Below, piece by piece: positions 1-8,031 of a stretch of 32,356 bases of DNA. Source of the DNA: Actinomycetota bacterium (GTDB lineage Bacteria; Actinomycetota; Rubrobacteria; Rubrobacterales; Rubrobacteraceae); NCBI GenBank assembly GCA_020200675.1, contig JAIVIG010000286.1, positions 1 through 32,356 on the forward strand. The letters run 5' to 3'. Under the pieces are notes generated by a model, which worked only from the letters and a program-made list of their open reading frames with translations, ran no database searches and was not told the DNA's origin. Each line of letters opens with the position of its first letter. The first letter of the stretch is position 1. The position numbers and the translations under genes were made by a program.

Positions 1-140
1 CGCCTGGCTCTTGGAGCTCCCACGTCCTACGGCAGCGACTATCTTCTCTCGAAGGTCTTCGGAATAACCATTCATGCAGCCATGTTGTCATCGGTTCACC
101 TTTGCTGCAACGTGCTGTCAGAGCCGGGTCGGTGGGCAAG

Positions 141-248
141 AGGTGCCAGATCGTCTCGCGCGAGCTCCCGCTCGACGAGGCCCCCGACGCCTACGACAAG
201 TTCGACAAGCACGTGGACGGGTATACAAAGGTCGTCCTCAAGCCTTAG
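141..248 (+). pseudogene. C-terminal remnant of a zinc-dependent alcohol dehydrogenase (MDR family)
   Basis: Frame ending TAG at 246-248 reads ...CQIVSRELPLDEAPDAYDKFDKHVDGYTKVVLKP*, the typical MDR/ADH C-terminus; the upstream sequence in the same frame does not look like ADH. Confidence 0.5.
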
Positions 249-291
249 CCGGACGAAGAGACCGGCATTCGAGAAGAAGGAGAGTGATCTC

Positions 292-786
292 ATGGCCCGC
301 GAAGAGAACATCGCCGCCCAGGAGCGGTTCGCGGAGGGCGTCAACAGCGGAAACTTCGACGTCTTCGACGAGGTCGTCGACCCGAACGTCGTCGACCACG
401 ACCCGGCGCCCGACCAGGGCCCGGGACCGGAGGGTTATAAGCAGCTCTTCGGGACGATGCGCGCCGGCTTCCCGGACCTCGAGGTCACGCCGGAGCACAT
501 GACGGCCACCGACGAAGACGTGGCCCTAGCCTACACGGTCACCGGCACGCACGAAGGCGAGTTCCTCGGGGTGGCGCCCACCGGACGGCGGATAACGGCG
601 CGGGGAGTCCAGATCGCACGCTTCCGCGACGGCAAGATGGTCGAGCGCTGGGGCAGCTCCGACGAGCTCAGCATCCTCCAGCAGCTCAGCGCAACCCCGC
701 AACAAGAGACACGGGAAGAAGACAAAGGACTCGTAGACAGGGTTAAGGATGCGATCTTGGGCGAGGAGGAGCGGGGAGGAAGATAG
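292..786 (+). CDS. SnoaL-like ester cyclase / polyketide cyclase family protein
   Basis: ATG at 292 (MAREENIAAQERFAEGVNSGNFDVFDEVVDPNVVDHDP...GEFLGVAPTGRRITARGVQIARFRDGKMVERWGSSD), a SnoaL-type pattern. Confidence 0.85.
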   Translation: MAREENIAAQERFAEGVNSGNFDVFDEVVDPNVVDHDPAPDQGPGPEGYKQLFGTMRAGFPDLEVTPEHMTATDEDVALAYTVTGTHEGEFLGVAPTGRRITARGVQIARFRDGKMVERWGSSDELSILQQLSATPQQETREEDKGLVDRVKDAILGEEERGGR

Positions 787-1143
787 ATCGAGTAGCGGCC
801 AGTAGGAATCGGCGAGGAACCCCGCGTTCGGGCCCGTAGGGGCGCACCAGGGTCACCCTCACACCGTAGAACGAGAGCAAAGCCGGGAAGCGGCGGACGG
901 GCGTCTTCGTCCTGTCCGCCGCTGCGGTAGTCTGTGCCAAGCGCCTCCGATCGGTAGAAGCGGGCCGTCCGAGAGGTCAAAGACCGGGCAGCCCCGTGCC
1001 CGGTGACGGCGTAGGGCCGGGTAGAGAGGGACCTGAAAATATCTATGATCCACCGTACCCTGGTTGTACCGGGCGCCGGGCGCGACGTGAACCCTCGCAC
1101 GCCCGTAAGATATAGTGGTGAGTAGTTTCGAGGGTACGGTGCG

Positions 1144-2739
1144 ATGCTGGGGCATTTAGAGCTCTGGGTTTTGGGACTGCTCGTGGCGGTGGCCGGGCTC
1201 GTGATGCTCTCTAACTATCTCAGGGTGCCATATCCGGTCCTCCTCGTCATTGGGGGGCTCGCTTTGGGCCTCGTCCCCGTCGTGCCCAACGTCGAGTTGC
1301 CGTCGGATCTGATCTTGCTGATCTTCCTCCCCCCGCTGCTCTATTCGGCGGCCTTTTTCTCCTCGCCGCGCGACCTCCGGGCGAACCTGAGACCGATAGC
1401 GTCCCTATCCATCGCCCTCGTGCTGCTCACGACCGTCACCGTCGCTGTGGTGGCGCACGCGGTCATCGGTCTTCCGTGGGCAGCGGCGTTCGTGCTCGGG
1501 GCGATCGTCTCCCCGACCGACCCGGCGGCGGCGACGGCGATAGCCGGCCGTCTGGGGGCGCCGCGCCGGATCGTGACGATCCTCGAAGGCGAGAGCCTGG
1601 TCAACGACGGCACGGCGCTGGTCTTGTCCCGCGTGGCCGTGGCGGCTGTCGTGACCGGAACCTTCTCGCCGCTGTATGCGGGGCTGGAGTTCGTGCTCTA
1701 CGGGGCCGGTGGGACCGCCATAGGTTTGTTGGCGGGGTGGGTGATCTCGCGGGTGCGACAGCGGATCGAGGACCCGCTGGTGGAGATCACCATCTCGCTC
1801 GTCACGCCCTACGCCGCCTACATCCCGGCGGAAGAACTCGGCGCCTCCGGCGTGCTCGCCGTGGTCGCGGCCGGTGTCTACCTCGGCTGGCGCAACCCCG
1901 AAACTACCGCGCCGCGCACCCGGCTTCAGGCGTTCTCCGTGTGGGAGGCGTTGCCCTTCTTGCTCAACTCGGTGCTGTTCATTCTCGTCGGGTTGCAGCT
2001 CCCAAACGTCCTCGAAAGTATCTCCGGTGAATACTCTGTTACGTCGGTGCTCCTCTACGCCGCGCTCGTGATCCTGGCGGTGATCGGGACACGCCTTGTG
2101 TGGACGCTCCCGGCGGCCTACCTCCCTCGCTACCTGAGCCGCCGCCTGCGCGAACGAGAGACGTATCCTCCCTGGCGGTACGCCGCCGTGGTCGCCTACA
2201 CGGGCATGAGGGGGGCCGTCTCTCTGGCGGCCGCCCTGGCCATCCCCCTCACCGTCCAGGATGGGAGCGCCTTCCCTGGGCGGGATCTGATCCTCTTCCT
2301 CACCTTCTGCGTCATCCTGCTCACCCTGGTGCCGCAGGGTCTGAGCCTGCCGTTCATCATCCGCCGTCTGGGCCTCTCGGGAGCAGGAGGCGACGAAGAG
2401 CGCGAGGAGATAGAGGCACGCCTGCAAGCGGCGGAGGCGGCGCTCGAAAAGATCGACGAGCTAGAGAACGAGGGCCGGGTGCGCAAGGACACTGCCGAGC
2501 GGATGCGCGACCTCTACGAGTACCGCCGCCGCCGTTTCCTCGCCCGCCTCGAAGGCCAAACCGAGAACGGCGAAGACTACGAGGAACGCTCCCAGGACTA
2601 CCAACGTTTCAGGCGCGACCTGCTCGGCGCGGAGCGGGCAGCGCTGCTCCAGCTCAGGAACGAGGGCCGCCTGAGCGAAGAAGCCAGACGCCGCGTCGAA
2701 CGGGACCTCGACCTCGAAGACGCGCGCCTCGAGATTTAA
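1144..2739 (+). CDS. CPA1-family Na+/H+ antiporter
   Basis: 531 aa multi-TM protein; motifs SPTDPAAATAIAGRLGAPRRIVTILEGESLVNDGTALVL and TGMRGAVSLAAALAIPL; acidic C-terminal tail. Confidence 0.92.
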   Translation: MLGHLELWVLGLLVAVAGLVMLSNYLRVPYPVLLVIGGLALGLVPVVPNVELPSDLILLIFLPPLLYSAAFFSSPRDLRANLRPIASLSIALVLLTTVTVAVVAHAVIGLPWAAAFVLGAIVSPTDPAAATAIAGRLGAPRRIVTILEGESLVNDGTALVLSRVAVAAVVTGTFSPLYAGLEFVLYGAGGTAIGLLAGWVISRVRQRIEDPLVEITISLVTPYAAYIPAEELGASGVLAVVAAGVYLGWRNPETTAPRTRLQAFSVWEALPFLLNSVLFILVGLQLPNVLESISGEYSVTSVLLYAALVILAVIGTRLVWTLPAAYLPRYLSRRLRERETYPPWRYAAVVAYTGMRGAVSLAAALAIPLTVQDGSAFPGRDLILFLTFCVILLTLVPQGLSLPFIIRRLGLSGAGGDEEREEIEARLQAAEAALEKIDELENEGRVRKDTAERMRDLYEYRRRRFLARLEGQTENGEDYEERSQDYQRFRRDLLGAERAALLQLRNEGRLSEEARRRVERDLDLEDARLEI

Positions 2740-2781
2740 GGAGATCGGCACACCTTCCTCGTAGAACCAGGATCGAGCGCG

Positions 2782-2984
2782 ATGCGCCGGTCCGACTACT
2801 CTGCCGGCTCGATCTTCTTCGTCGGCGCCGCGACGGTCATCCTGCGCTACGCGGGCTTCACTATCCTGACCGATCCCAACTTCCTCCACGCCGACGACCA
2901 CGCGCACCTCGGCTACAGGCTGACGGCGTAGCGCCTGACGGAGCCGGCGCTGGAGATCGAAGACCTGCCCCCGCTCGACCGGCC
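2782..2984 (+). pseudogene. MBL-fold metallohydrolase, truncated with in-frame stop
   Basis: MRRSDYSAGSIFFVGAATVILRYAGFTILTDPNFLHADDHAHLGYRLTA* then RLTEPALEIEDLPPLD in the same frame after TAG at 2929-2931; expected HxHxDH region absent. Confidence 0.7.
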
Positions 2985-3057
2985 GTCGCCCTATCGAAGG
3001 CAAAAGCGAATAGCTGAAAGCCGACAGCGGAGATGCTAAACTCTGGGCGTCTTCTTC

Positions 3058-3130
3058 GGGCCCGTAGCTCAGTTGGGAGAGCGCTGCCTTCGCATGGCAG
3101 AGGTCACGAGTTCGAGTCTCGTCGGGTCCA
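3058..3130 (+). tRNA. tRNA-Ala(CGC)
   Basis: GGGCCCG acceptor pairs with CGGGTCC; anticodon stem-loop CTGCC-TTCGCAT-GGCAG (anticodon CGC); T-arm ACGAGTTCGAGTCTCGT; no encoded CCA. Confidence 0.93.
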
Positions 3131-3131
3131 C
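3099..3131 (+). repeat. 33-bp direct repeat, copy 1 (tRNA-Ala 3' end; att-like)
   Basis: AGAGGTCACGAGTTCGAGTCTCGTCGGGTCCAC, identical to 4809-4841. Confidence 0.95.
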
Positions 3132-3168
3132 TCCGGTAAGCTGCATACCTAAGCAGGAAACGCAAATT

Positions 3169-3351
3169 ATGAGAGAAGGTCGAGAGCAAGTCCCAACCTT
3201 CTGTACACCAGTAGTCAGCCGCAGGTTTCTAATATTCTTGCTCGTAGTACTCGTAACAGCACTCTTCACAGCAGCCACGGCCTTGCTCAGGGACCACCAA
3301 GCCAAGCTTGTGCCAAGATCATCGAGAATGCTCCCAAAACGGCTGCAGTAA
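3169..3351 (+). CDS. putative small single-TM protein (60 aa)
   Basis: ATG at 3169 with AGGAAA upstream; MREGREQVPTFCTPVVSRRFLIFLLVVLVTALFTAATALLRDHQAK... contains one hydrophobic stretch; no family recognised. Confidence 0.35.
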   Translation: MREGREQVPTFCTPVVSRRFLIFLLVVLVTALFTAATALLRDHQAKLVPRSSRMLPKRLQ

Positions 3352-3368
3352 AGGCCGGATGTACTAAA

Positions 3369-3404
3369 GCGATTTGCGGAAGGTTCAACCCTTCCGCAAA
3401 TCGC
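3369..3404. repeat. perfect 15-bp inverted repeat (hairpin 1)
   Basis: GCGATTTGCGGAAGG-TTCAAC-CCTTCCGCAAATCGC. Confidence 0.9.
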
Positions 3405-3410
3405 GCCGTC

Positions 3411-3469
3411 AGCCATCAGCTTTCAGCGGTCAGCTTTTTGTTTTTGCTGACCGCTGAAAGCTGATGGCT
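3411..3469. repeat. perfect 24-bp inverted repeat (hairpin 2)
   Basis: AGCCATCAGCTTTCAGCGGTCAGC-TTTTTGTTTTT-GCTGACCGCTGAAAGCTGATGGCT. Confidence 0.95.
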
Positions 3470-3475
3470 AATGGC

Positions 3476-3504
3476 TTTGCAGAAAGGCACAGCCTTTCTG
3501 CAAA
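3476..3504. repeat. perfect 13-bp inverted repeat (hairpin 3)
   Basis: TTTGCAGAAAGGC-ACA-GCCTTTCTGCAAA; sequence-related to hairpin 1. Confidence 0.9.
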
Positions 3505-3752
3505 ACGCTCTAGCTAGAGCTGAGCAGGACACAGCACCGCGACGCAAAGACTCGCCACCGCTAGCCAGATTGGGAGGGTCCAGATCTTCGTAAAGGCCAC
3601 CAGGTAATCTGTCCGTCTTTCCTCTGCCCACTACCACTCTACCCGGGTCCCTTAACTCTCTTCCCGCTGGCCCTCCATCCTCTGCACCGGGAGCTTTCTT
3701 CCCCCCCGCCGCCGGGCCTCATCCCTCGCGCTACTCATCTTTGCTCGAAGGA

Positions 3753-4142
3753 TCAGAGCCGGTTGAAGAAGGCTTTTCGGGTGTCCCTCGGGCTCTCCTT
3801 GCTGGAGACCTCTACCTCGTTCGGCGCGAGGAGGAAGAGCCGGTCCACGACCGGGTGCATGGCGCCGTCCAGCGCGTAGACCAGGCCGGCGCAGAAGTCC
3901 ACCATGCGTTCGGAGAGATCCCGGTCAACACGCTGAAGGTTCAATAGGACCGGTCGGCGGCGTTTGAACTGGTCGGCCACGGCCTGGGCACCCTTGTCGA
4001 AGCTCCCCACCTCCACGACGCACATCCGCCGCGGCGAACCCCGAGCTTCGTCGGGGGGTGCCTCGTGCATCCTGCGGGCCGGAGCTCGCTCTTCGTATTC
4101 GTCATCCGCAGACCACGGCCCCACGCTCCCTAACGGCGTCAA
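3753..4142 (-). CDS. SepF-like cell division protein
   Basis: MCVVEVGSFDKGAQAVADQFKRRRPVLLNLQRVDRDLSERMVDFCAGLVYALDGAMHPVVDRLFLLAPNEVEVS matches the SepF/DUF552 core; start uncertain (4142 or 4025). Confidence 0.85.
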   Translation of the reverse strand: MTPLGSVGPWSADDEYEERAPARRMHEAPPDEARGSPRRMCVVEVGSFDKGAQAVADQFKRRRPVLLNLQRVDRDLSERMVDFCAGLVYALDGAMHPVVDRLFLLAPNEVEVSSKESPRDTRKAFFNRL

Positions 4143-4484
4143 GCATCACCTACCTCTCTCCCCCACGCTCCCACCAGGCGGCTAGCACAAGATGCAAGCT
4201 ACCCCATCGGCTACCCAAGCGCATCGGCCAAGTGGCACATCTTCACCAAAAAGGTCGGCGCCACAAAGGACCCCGGCCGCTGCTCCAGGGTAGCTGGTAG
4301 ATTGGAAACACCCGTGAAACTTAAGCCTCAAGGTTAGGTTTAGTCGTACAACATTCGAGTACCAGGGAGCTCCGTGCCGCCGGTAACTTGCTTCAAGGTG
4401 AGTCCGGTTGACATTGTCACGGCCGCCCGTATGTGCGAAGTTGGGGCAATGACCGCCGCCTGTAGAGAGTAGAAGGGGGACCAC

Positions 4485-4724
4485 ATGCGGCACTATTCGG
4501 GGCCAAGTCCGGAGAGCTTCGTTCTCTTTTCGAAGCGGATCGTCCTCGGGTGCGGGTGTGGGGAGAGGCTGATTCTCCTGGGCCTCGAAGAAGACTGGCG
4601 ATCGGAGAAGACCTTCTTCGAGTGCGAATGCGGGGCGCGACTCACCCTCGTCGACCGCGTCGAAGAAGAAGCCCCCGGAATCGGGGAACTGCTTCGCGGG
4701 AGCATCAAGGCTCCCGGCGCCTGA
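4485..4724 (+). CDS. small zinc-ribbon-like protein
   Basis: 79 aa, two CxC pairs (CGCGERL...CECGARL); GGGGGA upstream of ATG. Confidence 0.55.
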   Translation: MRHYSGPSPESFVLFSKRIVLGCGCGERLILLGLEEDWRSEKTFFECECGARLTLVDRVEEEAPGIGELLRGSIKAPGA

Positions 4725-4808
4725 CGGCAGAAGCCTCTCCCATCGTATAGAAAAGCCCCCTACATCCGCCCGGGTCCATCCTCCTTCCGGCACCCCCGCC
4801 ACCCGTCT

Positions 4809-4841
4809 AGAGGTCACGAGTTCGAGTCTCGTCGGGTCCAC
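4809..4841 (+). repeat. 33-bp direct repeat, copy 2 (displaced tRNA-Ala 3' end; att-like)
   Basis: Identical to 3099-3131; followed by sequence giving ...CGGGTCCACCA, i.e. an encoded CCA that copy 1 lacks. Confidence 0.93.
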
Positions 4842-4846
4842 CATCT

Positions 4847-5182
4847 CTACACGACCAGCGAGATCAGCCAATACGCCGTTACTCCGACGAGCACCGTGAG
4901 CCCTAGATTGCCGGAGCGCGTGGCGACGACGAGCGTCGGCAAGAGCGCGATCCCGACGCGGACCGATCCCGCCCCGTCACTAGCCTCGGGGAGTACCGAG
5001 GTTACCAGCAGCGCCACCACGACAGATGGCCCCACGAACGGCAGCAGCCCACCCAGCCCTCCACTCGCGGCGCCTCTCGTCTCCGCTTCTCCCCGCCGGA
5101 GCGCCCAGAGGAGCGGCAGAAAGCGCATCAGGTAGTTTCCCGTCCCGACGACCAGGAAAAGCAACAGGAGCTCACCCCGCAC
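4847..5182 (-). CDS. azlD: AzlD-family branched-chain amino acid transport protein
   Basis: GTG start at 5182 (VRGELLLLFLVVGTGNYLMRFLPLL...); overlaps the azlC end at 5172 by 11 bp. Confidence 0.82.
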   Translation of the reverse strand: MRGELLLLFLVVGTGNYLMRFLPLLWALRRGEAETRGAASGGLGGLLPFVGPSVVVALLVTSVLPEASDGAGSVRVGIALLPTLVVATRSGNLGLTVLVGVTAYWLISLVV

Positions 5183-5954
5183 CGTCCCTGCCCCTCCCGA
5201 GCAGTAAACCGGCGACCGGTCCGGCCGCGCCGGCCGCCGGCACGCTCCAACTCCCCAGGCCCACCAGATAGAGGACCGTGGCAACCGTCGCCGCCGTGAG
5301 GGTCGCTACGACGACGGGTCGCGACGCGCCTCCAAAAGCCACGTCTCCCGACCTCGTGAGCGAGACGAGCAGGGCGACGAAGAGGGCAGGCAGCGCGAAA
5401 GAGAGCGCGGGCGCGAGGGAGGGCAGCACGACCACCACGGCCGTACCGGCGACTGCCCCGAGCCAGGTCCCCAGAGCCCACGAAAAGTAGGCGCCCGTCC
5501 CGAGGCCCACAAGATAACCGAAGCCCGTCCCGGTTGTTCGCCCGGCCGGCCGCCTCTCGGACAGCTTAGTAGAGGCCACGGCGAAGACCTCATCGGTGAG
5601 GCCGAACGCGGCGGCGGCCGCGCGGCCGGTCGTCGTGCCACGAAGGTGCGGGGCGAGGGAGGGACCGTAGAGCACGTGGCGCGCGCCGAGGACAAGCGAG
5701 ATCGTCGCCATCACAAACCACGAAGCCCCCGTCGTCACGAGCCCCACGAGGGCGAACTGGCTCGCGCCGGAGAAGACAATGAGCGACATCAAGACCGCTT
5801 CGGTGGCGTTCAGGCCGGCGGCTCGTGCGGCGACCCCGAAGGCGACCGCCGCCGGCAGGTAACCGAGCACGACGGGAACCGACGCGCGCAGTACGTCCGC
5901 CAGGCCACCGTCGCCAGGTGCCTCCCCGGCCCGACCACGGCTCATCTCCCCCAC
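5172..5954 (-). CDS. azlC: AzlC-family branched-chain amino acid permease
   Basis: LGYLPAAVAFGVAARAAGLNATEAVLMSLIVFSGASQFALVGL and LVLGARHVLYG motifs. Confidence 0.9.
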   Translation of the reverse strand: MGEMSRGRAGEAPGDGGLADVLRASVPVVLGYLPAAVAFGVAARAAGLNATEAVLMSLIVFSGASQFALVGLVTTGASWFVMATISLVLGARHVLYGPSLAPHLRGTTTGRAAAAAFGLTDEVFAVASTKLSERRPAGRTTGTGFGYLVGLGTGAYFSWALGTWLGAVAGTAVVVVLPSLAPALSFALPALFVALLVSLTRSGDVAFGGASRPVVVATLTAATVATVLYLVGLGSWSVPAAGAAGPVAGLLLGRGRDGAG

Positions 5955-6077
5955 TCCCCGATTGTCCTCGCACCGGTCTTCAACGGCAAGACGATACCAC
6001 GCCTCTGCCGAAGTAATTCTGCGCCGACTACGCCATCCCGGGCGTGCCGCCGGCCTGCGGGAGATGGTGTTGAAGGG

Positions 6078-6274
6078 TTAGCGGGGATGCATCCCGCCGT
6101 CCACGGAGATCGTCTGGGCCGTGATGAACGGGTTCGTGACGAGCGCGTGTACTACCTCCGCGACCTCCTCGGGGCGTCCGAGTCGGCCCCGGCCCGCGAG
6201 AGACGGTAGGCGATCGCAGCCCCGATCCCACGGCTCGCCCCCGTCACCAAAGCCACGCGCCCGTCGAAGCTCAT
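6078..6274 (-). pseudogene. SDR-family oxidoreductase, internally deleted
   Basis: N-terminus MSFDGRVALVTGASRGIGAAIAYRLSRAG followed, in another frame, by GRLGRPEEVAEVVHALVTNPFITAQTISVDGGMHPR*; the central catalytic part is absent. Confidence 0.85.
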
Positions 6275-6310
6275 GTGCGCCCCCGAAGCCAACCGATCCG
6301 CACCGTATTC

Positions 6311-7294
6311 CTAGCGGTTGACGCTGCTCATGTCCGCGTAGCGCTCGCCGGCGGCAACGTCCTTCGGGGCGACCTCCTCGATGCGCCTCAGGTCCTCCTC
6401 CGTGAGCTCGATGTTCGTGGCGGCGACGTTCTCTTCAAGGTACTCGCGACGCTTGGTGCCTGGGATCGGGACGATGTCGTCACCCCCTTGGAGCAACCAG
6501 GCTAGGGCGAGCTGGCCGGGCGTCACGCCCTTCTCGGCGGCGATCTCATTCACTCGCTCCACCAGCTCGAGGTTCCTGTCGAAGTTCTCGCCCTGGAAGC
6601 GCGGCGAGGAGCGCCGGTAGTCGCCTTCCGGCAGGTCCTCGAACCTGCGTATCTGCCCGCTCAGGAAGCCGCGCCCGAGGGGGCTGTAGGCGACGAAGCC
6701 GATGCCCAGCTCGCGCAAGGTAGGCAGTATCTCGTCTTCGACGTCGCGGCTCCACAAGGAGTACTCCGTCTGCAAGGCGCTTATGGGATGCACCTCGTGC
6801 GCCAGCCTTATCGTCTCGGATGCCGCCTCCGAGAGCCCAAGATACCTGACCTTCCCCGCCTCGACCAGCTCCTTCATAGCCCCCACGGTCTCTTCGATCG
6901 GGGTCTCCGGGTCGACCCGATGCTGGTAGTAGAGGTCTATGTGGTCCACCCCTAGCCGCTGTAGAGAGGCGTCGCAGGCCGAGCGCACGTACTCCGGTCT
7001 GCCGTTGATGCCGAGCATCGCGCCGTCCTCTTCGCGCTGTATGCCGAACTTGGTGGCGACGTTCACCTCGTCGCGCCTGCCCTCTATCGCCTTGCCAACG
7101 AGCCTCTCGTTGGTAAAGGGGCCGTACATGTCGGCGGTGTCGAGAAGGGTCACGCCGAGATCTATGGCCCGCCTGATGGTGGCGATGGATTCGTCCTCCT
7201 CGCCGGTCCCATAGAACTCGCTCATCCCCATGCATCCGAGGCCAATCTCGGAGACGACCAATCCTTCGCTGCCGAGCCTCCGCTGATCCATCAT
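6311..7294 (-). CDS. aldo/keto reductase
   Basis: [29 protein letters not shown]...[35 protein letters not shown]...; complete AKR. Confidence 0.93.
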   Translation of the reverse strand: MMDQRRLGSEGLVVSEIGLGCMGMSEFYGTGEEDESIATIRRAIDLGVTLLDTADMYGPFTNERLVGKAIEGRRDEVNVATKFGIQREEDGAMLGINGRPEYVRSACDASLQRLGVDHIDLYYQHRVDPETPIEETVGAMKELVEAGKVRYLGLSEAASETIRLAHEVHPISALQTEYSLWSRDVEDEILPTLRELGIGFVAYSPLGRGFLSGQIRRFEDLPEGDYRRSSPRFQGENFDRNLELVERVNEIAAEKGVTPGQLALAWLLQGGDDIVPIPGTKRREYLEENVAATNIELTEEDLRRIEEVAPKDVAAGERYADMSSVNR

Positions 7295-7426
7295 CGCTCC
7301 TTCCGGTACCACTGCTTGCCAGACTCAACGAGGTTAGCCGATTTCGAGAAGCCCTAAACAGGCTGCGAACCGGGCACTGAAAGTCGGGAGCTCCGTACAA
7401 TTCCGCCAGAGTGCTGGGGCGAATGC

Positions 7427-8002
7427 CTACGACACCACGGCGAAGGCGACCCAAGTCAACCCTCCCCCAGCGAGCGCGCCGAGCGCGAGCTCCGGGTGGG
7501 TATGACGGCCCAGCCTGACCCTCGCCCACCACACCAGCGGTAGGACGGAGGCGAAGAGCGCTCCGGGGAGTCCGAAGACGAGAAGCAGGCACACCAGGGT
7601 CCCGGCCGCGCCCGCCGCGTGCAGAGAGAGGTTGACGAACGGGGCGAGGAGCGCGAAGGCCGCGGTCGCCAGGGCGTAGGAGAGCAGGATCGCGCGTAGG
7701 GGGACGGTAGCGCCCAGGAGGGCGACGATGAGGAAGGCCCCGGCGTGCAAGCCCGCCACCACCCGAAGGGGTTGTACTCTCTCTTCTTGCGGGATCTTTC
7801 GGGGGTCTCGCACCCTGCCCACGCGCGTCAGGAAGGCGAGGTAGACGAGCGAGAGCCCGCTGGTGAGCAGCACGCAGAGCAGCGCCCAGAGTAGCCCCGT
7901 CCACCCGGCCGACGCCGCGCCGACCAGAAAGAAAAGCGGCACGGCCATCAGCGGCAGGCGGGTAGCGCCGGAGACGAGCCGGGCTACGCGTGCGAGATCC
8001 AC
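7427..8002 (-). CDS. PAP2-like integral membrane protein
   Basis: 191 aa, several TM segments, ...RLGRHTHPELALGALAGGGLTWVAF; GTG start at 8002. Confidence 0.55.
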   Translation of the reverse strand: MDLARVARLVSGATRLPLMAVPLFFLVGAASAGWTGLLWALLCVLLTSGLSLVYLAFLTRVGRVRDPRKIPQEERVQPLRVVAGLHAGAFLIVALLGATVPLRAILLSYALATAAFALLAPFVNLSLHAAGAAGTLVCLLLVFGLPGALFASVLPLVWWARVRLGRHTHPELALGALAGGGLTWVAFAVVS

Positions 8003-8010
8003 GGTCCGAG

Positions 8011-8020
8011 ATTGTACAAT
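8011..8020. promoter_or_regulatory. perfect palindrome ATTGTACAAT; candidate bidirectional -10 element
   Basis: TACAAT present on both strands between divergent starts at 8002(-) and 8032(+). Confidence 0.5.
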
Positions 8021-8031
8021 GCCCTCCCACG

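Noticed and set aside
4190-4480. Possible riboswitch or structured leader upstream of the zinc-ribbon gene
   Set aside because: I could not match it to any riboswitch consensus by eye; would need Infernal/Rfam.
4182-4871. 229-aa minus ORF containing VDPTRLELVTS
   Set aside because: This peptide is simply the antisense translation of the tRNA-Ala 3' end repeat; also seen in the 3069..3416 ORF. Not a protein family.
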